Source: an uncultured beta proteobacterium
GTDB lineage: Bacteria; Pseudomonadota; Gammaproteobacteria; Burkholderiales; Burkholderiaceae_B
Direction: 5' to 3'
Assembly: GCA_903894155.1 (NCBI GenBank)
Contig: CAITPF010000136.1
Coordinates: 1 to 35,595, forward strand
DNA length: 35,595 nt
The position numbers were made by a program, and so were the translations under genes. This document shows, one piece after another, positions 19,920 to 28,834 of the stretch. Every line of letters begins with the position of its first letter. Positions within the stretch are counted from its first letter, which is position 1. Under the pieces are notes generated by a model, which was not told the origin of the DNA, ran no database searches, and was given only the letters and a program-made list of their open reading frames with translations.

Positions 19920-20930
19920 ATGAATTTTCTCTGGCGTCTTTTCCTCTTTGTCGTCCTCCCGCTCGTACTGGCCGCAGCTGCAGCGGTCGGTTCGGCGTAC
20001 TACTGGGCGCACGGCGCAGTCGCGCTGCCTGCACCCACGGTGGATGTGCTTGTTCCACCCGGCGCCACGGCGTCGACGATCTCGCGCCTGCTCAGCCAAT
20101 CCGGGGTGGAGCTCAATCCGCGATTCTTTTCCTGGCTCGCGCGCTTTGGTCACTTCGACACCAAACTCAAGGCGGGCGGCTATCAGGTCGTGCAGGGCGA
20201 TACCCCCTGGACGATTCTGCGGCGTATGGCCATGGGCGATATGACGCAGCGGCAGCTCACGCTCGTCGAAGGCTGGAATTTGCGTCAGATCCGCGCCGCG
20301 CTTGCGCAGCACTCCGATATCCGCCATACGCTCGACCAGATCACCGACGCGCAGCTCGCCGAGCGCCTGGGCGTCAACTCTCAGTACGTTGAGGGTTTAT
20401 TCTTTCCGGATACATATATTTTTCCGATCGGCACGACCGATCTCGAGATCCTGCAGCGTGCCTATCGGGCCCAGCAGCAGATCCTGGACAAGGCCTGGGA
20501 GCAGCGCGCGGCAGATGTTCCAATCGCGTCGCCGTATGAGGCGCTGGTGCTCGCCTCGCTGATTGAAAAGGAAACCGGGAGCCCATCGGATCGGGCCCGG
20601 ATCGCAGGCGTGTTTGCCAACCGCCTGCGCGCGGGAATGCTGCTGCAGACCGATCCTACGGTGATTTACGGCATGGGGGAGGCCTACGAGGGGAAGATCC
20701 GCAAGCGCGATCTGCAGGCTGATACGCCCTGGAACACCTACACGCGCATGGGCTTGCCGCCGAGCCCGATTGCCAGCGTTGGCAGGGCATCGCTTGCCGC
20801 CGCGCTCCAGCCTGAAAAGCATGGCTACTATTATTTTGTGTCCCGTGGCGACGGCACCAGCGTCTTCGCCACGACGCTCGCGGAGCACAACAAGAATGTC
20901 TCGACTTACATCCTGGGGCGCAAGCCATGA
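19920..20930 (+). CDS. mltG: MltG, endolytic peptidoglycan transglycosylase
   Basis: YceG-family inner-membrane enzyme that cuts nascent glycan strands and sets their length. The 336-residue chain has one N-terminal membrane anchor (about residues 5-28), a LysM-like region, and the catalytic domain. The active-site glutamate is Glu218 in Glu-Lys-Glu-Thr-Gly, the same number as the known E. coli residue, and is followed by Phe-Ala-Asn-Arg-Leu and the Gln-Thr-Asp-Pro-Thr-Val-Ile-Tyr-Gly segment. It overlaps tmk by 4 bases. Linkage mltG-tmk-holB is common in Proteobacteria. Confidence 0.96.
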   Translation: MNFLWRLFLFVVLPLVLAAAAAVGSAYYWAHGAVALPAPTVDVLVPPGATASTISRLLSQSGVELNPRFFSWLARFGHFDTKLKAGGYQVVQGDTPWTILRRMAMGDMTQRQLTLVEGWNLRQIRAALAQHSDIRHTLDQITDAQLAERLGVNSQYVEGLFFPDTYIFPIGTTDLEILQRAYRAQQQILDKAWEQRAADVPIASPYEALVLASLIEKETGSPSDRARIAGVFANRLRAGMLLQTDPTVIYGMGEAYEGKIRKRDLQADTPWNTYTRMGLPPSPIASVGRASLAAALQPEKHGYYYFVSRGDGTSVFATTLAEHNKNVSTYILGRKP

Positions 20931-21565
20931 ATACCGTGCGCGGATTATTTCTCACGCTTGAGGGCGTCGACGGCGCCGGCAAGAGCACGCACATCGATTG
21001 GCTGGTGCAGGAACTGCGGTCACGCGGAATCGACGTGCTGTCCACCCGAGAGCCCGGCGGCACACCGGTGGGCGAAAAATTGCGCGAATTGCTGCTGCAC
21101 GAACCGATGCACCTGGAGTGTGAAACATTGCTGATGTTCGCCGCGCGCGCCGAGCACTTGCGTACGGTGATTGAGCCCGCCCTGGCCAAAGGATCCTGGG
21201 TGCTCTGCGATCGATTCACCGATGCGACCTTCGCCTACCAGGGCGGCGGGCGCGCCCTGGGCACGGCAAGGGTCGCGGCGCTCGAAGCATGGCTGCATCC
21301 GGATTTGCAGCCCGACCGGACGTGGCTTTTTGACGTGCCGCTCGCGGTCGCGCGCGAACGGCTCAACCGCACGCGCGAACAGGATCGTTTTGAGCGCGAG
21401 GCAGATGCGTTTTTCGAGCGCACCCGGGCGGTCTACCTTGAACGTGCCACCCACGAGCCCGTGCGTTTTGCGATCGTCGATTCGACGCGGTCGATTGAGG
21501 CAATCCGTCATGATCTGGAGATCGATCTGGATATTCTGGTCAAGCTCTGGGCAGGCGGCATATGA
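20927..21565 (+). CDS. tmk: Thymidylate kinase
   Basis: Phosphorylates dTMP to dTDP for DNA synthesis. The 212-residue chain shows the P-loop [10 protein letters not shown] (residues 12-21), Arg-Glu-Pro-Gly-Gly-Thr (about 44), [12 protein letters not shown] (about 94-105), and the LID segment Arg-Thr-Arg-Glu-Gln-Asp-Arg-Phe. It has ATGA overlaps with both mltG upstream and holB downstream. Confidence 0.97.
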   Translation: MNTVRGLFLTLEGVDGAGKSTHIDWLVQELRSRGIDVLSTREPGGTPVGEKLRELLLHEPMHLECETLLMFAARAEHLRTVIEPALAKGSWVLCDRFTDATFAYQGGGRALGTARVAALEAWLHPDLQPDRTWLFDVPLAVARERLNRTREQDRFEREADAFFERTRAVYLERATHEPVRFAIVDSTRSIEAIRHDLEIDLDILVKLWAGGI

Positions 21566-22659
21566 AAACCGCTGAATTTCTTCCCTGGCATCGCGAGACC
21601 GCAGCCGCCTGGCTTGGGAACCGGGATCGATTCGCCCATGCATGGCTGGTCCATGGCTTGGCCGGCACCGGGCTGCGCGAGTTTGTGTTCGCCGCGGCAG
21701 CCTCGCTGCTGTGCGAATCACCGGTGGCAGGCCTTGCCTGTGGCAAATGCCTGGCGTGCGGGTGGGTGGCCTCCGGAAACCACCCTGATCTCAGGCGCGT
21801 ACGCCCGGAAGCCGTGGCGCTCGAGGAGGGCGCGCAGCAGGATAGTGAGGGCGGGGATCCTCAGGATGCCGCCAGTGGCCCGGCCGATAGCGGCGGATCG
21901 GGCAAGCGCGCCGCGTCCAAGGAAATTCGCGTCGACCAGATCCGCGCGCTCGAGCCGTGGTTTAACAACGCCACGCATCGCGGCGGCTGGCGCGTGGCGC
22001 TCGTGTATCCGTCCGAGGCGCTCAACGCGATTTCGGGAAACGCCTTGCTCAAAGTCCTTGAAGAGCCGCCGCCTTCGACCGTCTTCCTGATGGTGGCCGA
22101 TGCGCCCGACCGGTTGCTGCCGACACTGCTGTCGCGCTGCAGAAGGCTGCCCCTGCCGACACCTTCCCATGAGGCGGCGCGCGCCTGGCTCAAGGACCAG
22201 GGCCTCGCGTCGCCGGACGACTGGCTTGCTGCGGCGGGCGGTGCGCCGGTGCTCGCCGCGAAACTGGCTGCAAGCCAGGGGGCTGCGTGCCCCGACTGGC
22301 TTGGCGCCATGCTGCGTACCGTGGGCAAAGGCGCGTTGCCGGATATCGGCTCACTCGCCGATACGATCAGCAAGCAGCCGGCAATCGACTGGATCGACCC
22401 GATGCACCGGTGGTGCGTTGACCTGCTGCTGGCGCGCCATGGGGTGGCGGTGCGTTACTACCCGGCGCTCGCCGGGCAAACCGAATCGATCGCGCGACGC
22501 GCCGACCCCGCAGCCCTGACCGAATTGGCGCAATACGTGCAGCAACAGCGACGCGTGGCGGGCCACCCGTTGAGCGCCAAGTTATTCGCCCATGCCTTGC
22601 TACAGCGTGTGGTGTCCGCCTGCCAGCCGTCGCGCAGCGCGCCGACAGCGTCACGATAG
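21562..22659 (+). CDS. holB: DNA polymerase III delta' subunit
   Basis: Clamp-loader subunit, 365 residues. A zinc module is formed by Cys51, Cys60, Cys63 and Cys66. The nucleotide loop is degenerate (Gly-Leu-Ala-Gly-Thr-Gly, residues 32-37, without the Walker A lysine), as expected for delta', which does not hydrolyse ATP. The AAA+ core shows Ile-Arg-Val-Asp-Gln-Ile-Arg (122-128), [10 protein letters not shown] and the Ser-Arg-Cys-Arg sensor-type motif. Residues 88-120 are an acidic Gly/Ser/Asp-rich linker that looks disordered and is inserted just after the zinc module. The start overlaps tmk by ATGA. Confidence 0.94.
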   Translation: MKTAEFLPWHRETAAAWLGNRDRFAHAWLVHGLAGTGLREFVFAAAASLLCESPVAGLACGKCLACGWVASGNHPDLRRVRPEAVALEEGAQQDSEGGDPQDAASGPADSGGSGKRAASKEIRVDQIRALEPWFNNATHRGGWRVALVYPSEALNAISGNALLKVLEEPPPSTVFLMVADAPDRLLPTLLSRCRRLPLPTPSHEAARAWLKDQGLASPDDWLAAAGGAPVLAAKLAASQGAACPDWLGAMLRTVGKGALPDIGSLADTISKQPAIDWIDPMHRWCVDLLLARHGVAVRYYPALAGQTESIARRADPAALTELAQYVQQQRRVAGHPLSAKLFAHALLQRVVSACQPSRSAPTASR

Positions 22660-22710
22660 CCAGCGAAACGCAATTGCGATTGCATCGTCATCCCAGGAGT
22701 GGTTGTACCC

Positions 22711-23481
22711 ATGTTTGTTGATTCCCATTGCCATCTCGACTTTCCCGATCTCATTGTGCAAGTCGACGATATTCTGAGTCGTATGCAGACGAACCGGGTG
22801 TCCCACGCACTCTGCGTCAGCGTGAATCTGCCGGACTGGCCGGGAATCATGAAGCTTGTCGAACAGCATGATTGCCTCTGGGCATCGGTCGGCGTGCATC
22901 CGGATTACGAGGATACCGTTGAGCCGACCGTGGAAGACCTCGTTTCGCGCACCGCGCATCCGCGCGTGGTCGCGATTGGCGAAACTGGCCTGGATTACTA
23001 CCGCCTCACGGGCGACCTTGACTGGCAGCGGGAACGTTTTCGTCGCCATATCCGCGCTGCACGCGCCTGCGGGTTGCCGCTCATCATTCATACGCGCTCG
23101 GCGGCCGAGGACACAATCCGGTTGATGCGCGAGGAGGGTGCCGAGCAGGCAGGCGGCGTCATGCACTGCTTTACTGAATCCTGGGAAGTCGCGCAGGCGG
23201 CGCTTGACCTCGGGTTTTACATCTCGTTCTCGGGTATCGTCACGTTCAAGAATGCCGTTGCGCTCCAGGATGTTGCGCGCCGCACGCCGCTTGACCGGAT
23301 TCTGATCGAGACCGATGCTCCCTACCTCGCGCCTGTGCCGCATCGGGGGAAATTGAACGATCCGTCCAGGGTCATCCACGTCGCAGAAAAAATCGCCGAG
23401 TGTCGCGCCGTGCCATTAAAGATGATTGAAGACGAAACGACGAATAATTTCTTTAAGTTATTCAATAAGATACCAGCTTAA
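22711..23481 (+). CDS. tatD: TatD-family metal-dependent DNase
   Basis: TIM-barrel hydrolase of the TatD (YcfH-like) family, 256 residues, with nuclease activity in studied members. Metal ligands are visible: His6 and His8 in Asp-Ser-His-Cys-His, Glu in Gly-Glu-Thr-Gly-Leu-Asp-Tyr near residue 92, His in Ile-Ile-His-Thr-Arg near 128, His in Met-His-Cys-Phe near 152, and Asp in Glu-Thr-Asp-Ala-Pro-Tyr near 204. I chose ATG 22711 over the in-frame GTG 22699 because AGGAG spans 22695-22699 and overlaps that GTG. Only 51 bases separate it from holB; the pilZ gene often found there is absent. Confidence 0.95.
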   Translation: MFVDSHCHLDFPDLIVQVDDILSRMQTNRVSHALCVSVNLPDWPGIMKLVEQHDCLWASVGVHPDYEDTVEPTVEDLVSRTAHPRVVAIGETGLDYYRLTGDLDWQRERFRRHIRAARACGLPLIIHTRSAAEDTIRLMREEGAEQAGGVMHCFTESWEVAQAALDLGFYISFSGIVTFKNAVALQDVARRTPLDRILIETDAPYLAPVPHRGKLNDPSRVIHVAEKIAECRAVPLKMIEDETTNNFFKLFNKIPA

Positions 23482-23517
23482 CTTAATCTAAAATATTTAA
23501 AGTAAAGGATTAGCATC
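23482..23517. other. Very AT-rich leader before the ankyrin gene
   Basis: The gap between tatD and the ankyrin gene is strongly AT-rich: bases 23461-23520 contain only 16 G or C of 60. It ends in AAAGGA at 23504-23509, the ribosome-binding site for GTG 23518. TAAAAT at 23489-23494 could be a -10 box but lacks a fitting -35. It could act as a promoter or as an unstructured leader that favours translation. Confidence 0.4.
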
Positions 23518-24246
23518 GTGTCAAATGTCGCAATAAATCATCTCGTCTCAGGGGGCGCTGCGGAACCGGGTCGGGCTTTCCCGATTCGACTGCTCGCATG
23601 GTTTGCCGTGGCAATCCTCTGCTGCATGGGGAATGTGGTCAGCGCGGCAAGCCCCGATGACATCTGGGTATTCATCAAGAACGATCGCGCAGATGACGTC
23701 AAGGCGCTGCTGGCGGGCGGCGTGGATCCCAACACCAGGACAAAGATGGGCAACAGCGTCCTGATGCAGAGTGTGCGGGACGGGGCCTGGCTTTCGTTTG
23801 ACGTCGTGCTGGCGAGCCCGAAGGTGGATGTCAACCTTGCCAACGACTACGAGGAAACCCCGCTGATGTATGTCGCGCTGGTCGGTGATTTGCCGCGCGC
23901 CAAGGCACTGGTCGCGCGCGGTGCGCAGATCAACAAGCTTGGATGGACCCCGCTGCATTATGCGGCGGTGAAGGGAAACCTGGACATGGTCAGGTACCTC
24001 CTGGCCAACGACGCCATGCCCAACGCGCCATCGCCGAACGGCGACAGCCCATTGATGATGGCAGTCCAGTCCGGCAATATGCAGGTCGTGCAGGCGCTCA
24101 TCAACGCCGGAGGCGATCCTGCAGCCGTCAACCAGAAGGGGGACGACACAATCGATATCGCACGCCAGAAAGGCAATGCCGATCTGGCAAGGGCGCTGGA
24201 AAAAATTGTCAAGGATCGCCGCGCCAACCAGCAAAAGTCGAATTAA
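23518..24246 (+). CDS. Exported ankyrin-repeat protein
   Basis: 242 residues starting at GTG (AAAGGA 8 bases upstream). A long N-region and a hydrophobic segment (about residues 23-43) look like a signal peptide cut near Val-Ser-Ala (41-43), so the protein is probably periplasmic. The rest, about residues 48-230, is a run of four to five ankyrin repeats, with clear Thr-Pro-Leu-His-Tyr-Ala-Ala-Val-Lys-Gly-Asn and Ser-Pro-Leu-Met-Met-Ala-Val-Gln-Ser-Gly-Asn units. The end is basic. Ankyrin repeats bind proteins; the partner is unknown. A similar gene after tatD is, as I recall, common in Bordetella relatives. The stop TAA overlaps the putative promoter of the next operon. Confidence 0.85.
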   Translation: MSNVAINHLVSGGAAEPGRAFPIRLLAWFAVAILCCMGNVVSAASPDDIWVFIKNDRADDVKALLAGGVDPNTRTKMGNSVLMQSVRDGAWLSFDVVLASPKVDVNLANDYEETPLMYVALVGDLPRAKALVARGAQINKLGWTPLHYAAVKGNLDMVRYLLANDAMPNAPSPNGDSPLMMAVQSGNMQVVQALINAGGDPAAVNQKGDDTIDIARQKGNADLARALEKIVKDRRANQQKSN

Positions 24247-24271
24247 CCTGCCCCGGATAACCATGTATTCT
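24243..24271 (+). promoter_or_regulatory. Candidate sigma-70 promoter of the ABC transporter-hutG operon
   Basis: TTAACC (24243-24248) and TATTCT (24266-24271) are separated by exactly 17 bases; each matches 4 of 6 consensus positions. Transcription would start near 24278-24280. The -35 box overlaps the stop codon of the ankyrin gene. This is a pattern match only. Confidence 0.35.
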
Positions 24272-24279
24272 TGGCGTTT

Positions 24280-24300
24280 GCGACCGATCGGTTCGGTCGC
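24280..24300 (+). promoter_or_regulatory. Inverted repeat/hairpin at the predicted transcript start
   Basis: GCGACCGA (24280-24287) and TCGGTCGC (24293-24300) are perfect complements with a 5-base loop (TCGGT). It sits right at the start predicted from the promoter candidate and 36 bases before the binding-protein start. It may be an operator, or a 5' mRNA stem. There is no T-run after it, so a terminator for the ankyrin gene is less likely. Confidence 0.45.
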
Positions 24301-24336
24301 GACGCCCTAACCAACCCCTGTTTGAAAGGACTCACC

Positions 24337-25083
24337 ATGTTCACTGCACGCCGAACCCTGCTGATCGCTATGCTGGCCCTGACTGGCGGGCTGGGCAATG
24401 GTGCGCTTGCGCAGACCGCGCCGCTGCGCGTCGTGACGGATGCGACATTCCCGCCGATGGAGTTCGTCAAGGATGGCCAGCGCACGGGCTTTGACATCGA
24501 TCTGGTCGAGGCGCTGGGCAAGGAAATGGGCCGCAAGATCGAATGGATCGACATCGACTTCAAGGGCCTGATCCCCGCCTTGCAGGCAGGCCGGGCAGAT
24601 ATGGCCAATTCCGCCATCTACATCACGGACGAGCGTGCCAAGGTCGTGGATTTCACCGACCCTTACTACGCGGGCGGACTCGTGGTGCTGACCAAGAAGG
24701 ATGGCCCGATCAAGTCGCTCAAGGATCTGGAAGGCAAGAAGGTCGCCGTACAGGTGGGGACGAAATCCGTCAGTTTCCTGAAGGACAACTTCCCGAAGGT
24801 TGAGCGCGTCGAGGTCGAGAAGAATCAGGAGATGTTTAATCTCGCGCAGATCGGGCGCGCCGACGCGGCGGTGACCGGTAAACCGGCCGCCAAACTCTAT
24901 GCCCAGGCGCATCCGGACATGATTGTGCTGCCTGAACAGATCACCGTCGAGAATTACGGCATGGCGCTGCCCAAGAATCAGCCCGAGACGACCAAGGCCG
25001 TCAACGCGGCACTCAAGAAGATCAGGGCGAACGGGGTGTACGACGCGCTGGTGGTCAAGTGGTTTGAAGCGCCAGGCAAATGA
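24337..25083 (+). CDS. Polar amino-acid ABC transporter, periplasmic binding protein
   Basis: Family 3 solute-binding protein, 248 residues from ATG 24337. A signal peptide should be cut after Ala-Leu-Ala (residues 23-25). The mature start Leu-Arg-Val-Val-Thr-Asp-Ala-Thr-Phe-Pro-Pro-Met-Glu-Phe is the classic opening of this family, followed by Gly-Phe-Asp-Ile-Asp-Leu-Val and the Gly-Arg-Ala-Asp-Met segment (about residue 87). AAAGGA at 24325-24330 supports this start over the TTG at 24271. It overlaps the permease by ATGA. The ligand is not readable from sequence; histidine, glutamine or a related compound is plausible given hutG downstream. Confidence 0.9.
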   Translation: MFTARRTLLIAMLALTGGLGNGALAQTAPLRVVTDATFPPMEFVKDGQRTGFDIDLVEALGKEMGRKIEWIDIDFKGLIPALQAGRADMANSAIYITDERAKVVDFTDPYYAGGLVVLTKKDGPIKSLKDLEGKKVAVQVGTKSVSFLKDNFPKVERVEVEKNQEMFNLAQIGRADAAVTGKPAAKLYAQAHPDMIVLPEQITVENYGMALPKNQPETTKAVNAALKKIRANGVYDALVVKWFEAPGK

Positions 25084-25748
25084 TCCTGGATTTTTCCCCG
25101 GTCCTGGCGGACTGGGGCATGCTGATGTCGGGCGCGGCGGTCACTGTCGAGGTGACTGCGGCTGCGCTGCTGCTTGGATGCCTGGTTGGCCTGCTGGTCG
25201 GAATCGGGCGGCTAAACCCGCGCCGGCGCCTGGTCTACGGGCTCTGTTCGGCTTACCTGGTCTTTTTTCGCGGCACGCCGTTGCTGGTGCAACTGTTCAT
25301 CTGGTTTTTCGGGCTGCCGCAGTTCGGCCTCATGCTGCCGGCATTCGCGTGCGGCGTGGTCGGGCTAGGGCTCTACTCCGGCGCTTATGTATCCGAAATT
25401 GTCCGCGGGGCGATCCAGTCGGTCGACCGTGGGCAAAATGAAGCGGCGCGCTCGCTCGGGATGTCCGCCGGGCAGGCGATGCGCAAGATCGTTATCCCGC
25501 AAGCCGTCGTGCGCATGATCCCGCCACTTGGCAATGAGTTCATCGCGTTGATCAAGAATTCCGCGCTGGTTTCGCTGCTGACGATTCACGATTTGATGCA
25601 CGAAGGTCAGAAGATCATCAGCGTGTCATACCGGTCTCTGGAGGTTTACCTGGCAGTGGCGCTGATTTACCTGGTGCTGACCAGCGCGACGTCAGGGGCG
25701 CTGCGTCTGATCGAGCGCCGACTGCGCGCTGGGGGCATGGTCCAGTGA
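25080..25748 (+). CDS. Polar amino-acid ABC transporter, permease
   Basis: Inner-membrane permease of the HisMQ/GlnP family, 222 residues with about five transmembrane helices. The EAA loop is clear: Glu-Ala-Ala-Arg-Ser-Leu-Gly-Met near residue 120, leading into Val-Ile-Pro-Gln-Ala and Ile-Pro-Pro-Leu-Gly-Asn-Glu-Phe. Only one permease gene is present, so it probably works as a homodimer. ATGA overlap upstream and a GTGA overlap downstream tie it to its partners. Confidence 0.92.
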   Translation: MILDFSPVLADWGMLMSGAAVTVEVTAAALLLGCLVGLLVGIGRLNPRRRLVYGLCSAYLVFFRGTPLLVQLFIWFFGLPQFGLMLPAFACGVVGLGLYSGAYVSEIVRGAIQSVDRGQNEAARSLGMSAGQAMRKIVIPQAVVRMIPPLGNEFIALIKNSALVSLLTIHDLMHEGQKIISVSYRSLEVYLAVALIYLVLTSATSGALRLIERRLRAGGMVQ

Positions 25749-26515
25749 AGCCCATCATCGAAGTACGCGACCTGCACAAGTCGTTCGGGGATAACGCGGT
25801 GCTGCGTGGCATCGATTTCTCCGTCGGCGAAACGGAGGTCGTTGTGGTGATCGGGCCGAGCGGCTCTGGCAAGAGCACGCTGCTGCGATGCTGCAATGGG
25901 CTGGAGACCGCGCAACAGGGCACGATCGATATCTGCGGCTCGCATCTGCTCGACCACGGGCGCATGCTCGCCGAGCGCGAACTGAACCGCCTGCGCATGC
26001 AGGTCGGGATGGTTTTCCAGTCATTCAATCTCTTTCCCCACCTGTCGGTGATCGACAACATTACCGTCGGGCCGCGCACGCTGCTGGGATTGACGCGCGC
26101 GCAGGCGGAATCACGGGCCCTGGCACTTCTCGACAAGGTTGGCTTGACCGAAAAAGTCACGGCGATGCCGGCGAGCCTCTCGGGCGGGCAAAAGCAGCGC
26201 GTGGCAATCGCGCGCGCGCTCGCAATGCAGCCGAGCGTCATGCTGTTTGACGAACCGACCTCGGCGCTCGATCCGGAGCTGGTCGGAGAAGTTCTGCAGG
26301 TCATGAAAGTGCTGGCCCGCGAAGGGATGACGATGATGGTGGTGACCCATGAAATGGGCTTCGCGCGCGAAGTCGCCGACCGCGTCGCTGTCATGGATGC
26401 GGGAAAGATCATCGAAATCGGTTCGCCATCGGAAATCTTCAGCGCGCCGACCCAGCCGCGCACGCGCGAGTTCCTGCAGGCGATCCTGACTGCCGGCGCG
26501 GGAGAGGCCGCATGA
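25745..26515 (+). CDS. Polar amino-acid ABC transporter, ATPase
   Basis: ATP-binding subunit of the GlnQ/HisP type, 256 residues, starting at GTG 25745, which overlaps the permease stop. Walker A Gly-Pro-Ser-Gly-Ser-Gly-Lys-Ser-Thr is at residues 37-45. The Q-loop [10 protein letters not shown] is typical of amino-acid importers, followed by the signature Leu-Ser-Gly-Gly-Gln and Walker B with Asp169 in Phe-Asp-Glu-Pro-Thr. The H-loop His follows in Val-Thr-His-Glu-Met. It overlaps hutG by ATGA. Confidence 0.94.
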   Translation: MKPIIEVRDLHKSFGDNAVLRGIDFSVGETEVVVVIGPSGSGKSTLLRCCNGLETAQQGTIDICGSHLLDHGRMLAERELNRLRMQVGMVFQSFNLFPHLSVIDNITVGPRTLLGLTRAQAESRALALLDKVGLTEKVTAMPASLSGGQKQRVAIARALAMQPSVMLFDEPTSALDPELVGEVLQVMKVLAREGMTMMVVTHEMGFAREVADRVAVMDAGKIIEIGSPSEIFSAPTQPRTREFLQAILTAGAGEAA

Positions 26516-27531
26516 GCGAAGGGATTGATCGGTCAATATGGCGCGGACGGGACGACAGTTCGGAAGCCGGTGATGTGCGACGGTTGTTCCAGATCGTGCG
26601 CGCACCTGACCAGCGCGTGTCGCCCGGCGACCCCGCTCTGGTCGGCTTCGCCTGCGATGCAGGTGTAGCGCGAAACCAGGGAAGGGTGGGTGCAGCGGGT
26701 GGCCCGGTGGCCGCGCGTCGAATGCTCGCCGGTTTGCCCGCGCATGACCTGCGGGTTCTCTGGGATTATGGTGATGTGGCCTGCACCGACGGCGACCTTG
26801 AAGCGGCGCAGGCACGCCTGGCGTCGCGGGTCGCCGATATGCTCGACCAGGGACTCGTGCCCGTCGTACTGGGCGGTGGTCACGAGGTTGCATGGGGAAC
26901 CTATCAGGGACTGGCGCGATGGCTTACAGAGCGGGATCAGGAAATACCGCGCCATGCGCCGGGCGGCACACGGCGTCTGCTGATTCTGAACCTGGATGCG
27001 CACTTCGATTTGCGTACCAGCCGGCCGGGGAATTCCGGGACGCCCTTCGACCAGATCGCGCATGATTGCGAACTCAGCGGGCGAACGCTGCAGTACGCGT
27101 GCTGGGGCGTTTCCCGACTCGCCAATACACCGGCGCTCTATATGCGGGCGCGACAGATTGGTTCCAATGTGATCGAGGACGACGCGCTTCAGGAGCGTCA
27201 CCTGCAGTCCGCCACTGATCGCCTTGACGGATTAATTGACCTTGCGGACGACGTCTACCTGACTATTGATATCGATGTGCTGCCGGCGTACGCTGCGCCC
27301 GGCGTATCCGCCCCCGCAGCCTACGGTGTCCCCATGAGCGTCGTGGAGTCGCTGGCCTGCCGTGTTCGCAACAGCGGCAAGCTGCGCGTGGCCGATATCG
27401 CGGAATTCAATCCGGCGTTCGATATCGATGGGCATACCGCGCGCATCGTGGCTCGCCTGGCCTGGCGCCTGCTCGGTGACCAGCCTTCCGGGGGTGGCAC
27501 CGATCACGCGCCGCCAGAAGTGATCGCCTAG
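26512..27531 (+). CDS. hutG: Formimidoylglutamase (arginase/ureohydrolase family)
   Basis: Manganese hydrolase that splits N-formimino-L-glutamate to glutamate and formamide, the last step of histidine degradation in one pathway branch. The 339 residues include the N-terminal Trp-Arg-Gly-Arg-Asp-Asp typical of HutG, and the metal ligands His124 (Gly-Gly-Gly-His-Glu), Asp162, His164 and Asp166 (Asp-Ala-His-Phe-Asp), Asp253 and Asp255 (Asp-Ile-Asp-Val). The ATGA overlap with the ABC ATPase puts it in the transport operon. No hutH, hutU or hutI lies in the window. An agmatinase or another ureohydrolase is the main alternative; the N-terminus favours HutG. Confidence 0.88.
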   Translation: MSEGIDRSIWRGRDDSSEAGDVRRLFQIVRAPDQRVSPGDPALVGFACDAGVARNQGRVGAAGGPVAARRMLAGLPAHDLRVLWDYGDVACTDGDLEAAQARLASRVADMLDQGLVPVVLGGGHEVAWGTYQGLARWLTERDQEIPRHAPGGTRRLLILNLDAHFDLRTSRPGNSGTPFDQIAHDCELSGRTLQYACWGVSRLANTPALYMRARQIGSNVIEDDALQERHLQSATDRLDGLIDLADDVYLTIDIDVLPAYAAPGVSAPAAYGVPMSVVESLACRVRNSGKLRVADIAEFNPAFDIDGHTARIVARLAWRLLGDQPSGGGTDHAPPEVIA

Positions 27532-28829
27532 CCGGGCATCAGCTCCGGCCGCAGGATGCCATTCAGCTCACTGTACGGAATGACCAGGGTTGGGCGTCCG
27601 AAGGAATAGGGCGCCAGTACGTACGGGTCATAGGTGACTGCGAGGCCTTCGGCCAGCAACGCGACGTTGTCGCTCATCGCAAACGGCCACGTCTTGCTAT
27701 ACGCAGCAGGGTTTTCCTGCGCGACCGTATTCGTCTTGAGCCACTCGGCGTGCTGACGGCGAAGGGCTTGCTCGAACTTGCTTGCCGCGTTGGGCAGGAT
27801 CATCGTCTCCAGCGTCAGCAGTCTATCGACTTTCGGAAGCCAGTTGATGTATTGCGTGGTCGACGCGCCGTGCGCACCGCCCGAAAAGACATAACTGTCG
27901 AGTTGCACGACGACGAGTGCCGGGGTCTCCCGCCGGACGCCGGCCTCAAGCACGACTTCCCAGCGCGGCTTGGCGACCGCGAAAAAATACTTCTGAAATG
28001 CGGCCAGTGTCTTGAAAGGCGTAGTCTGCTTGGTATCGAGTTCAGCGAGCGAGACGAGTGTCTCATCGAGGAACTTGTTGAATCGATCGCGTCCGGTGAA
28101 CGCGAGCCGCCGAACCTTGAGTGACGGGCATTCCGCTCCCGTGCAACCCGGTTTGACCAGCGAGGATTCAATGACACGCCATGGGAGCGTATCGTTGGCA
28201 AGCGGAACGGGGGACGCACTCTGCACCCGCGCCGGTGCAACCGCTTGCCCGATCGGTGTCGGCCCGGCACTGCGTGGCGAAAGGCCGATATGTGATACGC
28301 CCGCCGCGCCCGTCGCCGGGGACACGCTGATTCTGTCAGATTGCGATGAGCCGCGGGCCGACGGATCGCCGGGTGAGGAGTCCGACTCGGGCGTTGAACT
28401 GGCCGCAGACGCGTCAGAGGTGTCTGCAGACGAACCCGAAGCAGATTTTTGGCCAGAACCGTCTGGTTTGAAGAACGACACCAGCGAGGAGAAGATTGAT
28501 TCGCCAGAAGACGGTGCATCAGGGATGCCGGACGATGCGGTGCTGGCAACAATGTCGCCGCCCGCCGGAGGCCCAGCGCCGCCGTCGGAGGCGAATACCA
28601 CATTGGTGGTAGCGCCTGAGGCAGTCGCCGAGGTGCTAGCGGTCGTCCTGGAAGCCTGCGACGAATTGCCACGAACCGACTGCTGGCGGATTGGCGCGCC
28701 CATGGGGGCCGCGGCGGTTGCGCCAGAGGATGACGCCAGCGTGATGTCGCCCGCTGCCGTGGATTGCATCGTCGGAGCGCACCCGGCCAGTGCAAGTGTG
28801 ACAAACGCCAGGGAGAGTGTCTTGTGCAT
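27528..28829 (-). CDS. Lipoprotein with Ser/Ala-rich linker and DUF3298/RsiV-like C-terminus
   Basis: 433 residues. The N-terminus is a lipoprotein signal with lipobox Leu-Ala-Gly-Cys (residues 14-17), so a lipid-anchored envelope protein is expected. Residues about 20-195 are low-complexity, rich in Ser, Ala, Thr, Gly and Pro, probably a disordered stalk. The C-terminal part (about 215-433) has the features of DUF3298/PdaC-RsiV domains: Ser-Gly-Gly-Ala-His-Gly near residue 318 and a final Gly-Arg-Pro-Thr-Leu-Val-Ile-Pro-Tyr. Function unknown; in RsiV this domain binds lysozyme. It starts 5 bases after the glutathione transferase stop, as the last gene of that operon. Its TAG shares CTAG with the convergent hutG stop. 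Confidence 0.78.
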   Translation of the reverse strand: MHKTLSLAFVTLALAGCAPTMQSTAAGDITLASSSGATAAAPMGAPIRQQSVRGNSSQASRTTASTSATASGATTNVVFASDGGAGPPAGGDIVASTASSGIPDAPSSGESIFSSLVSFFKPDGSGQKSASGSSADTSDASAASSTPESDSSPGDPSARGSSQSDRISVSPATGAAGVSHIGLSPRSAGPTPIGQAVAPARVQSASPVPLANDTLPWRVIESSLVKPGCTGAECPSLKVRRLAFTGRDRFNKFLDETLVSLAELDTKQTTPFKTLAAFQKYFFAVAKPRWEVVLEAGVRRETPALVVVQLDSYVFSGGAHGASTTQYINWLPKVDRLLTLETMILPNAASKFEQALRRQHAEWLKTNTVAQENPAAYSKTWPFAMSDNVALLAEGLAVTYDPYVLAPYSFGRPTLVIPYSELNGILRPELMPG

Positions 28830-28834
28830 TGCGG

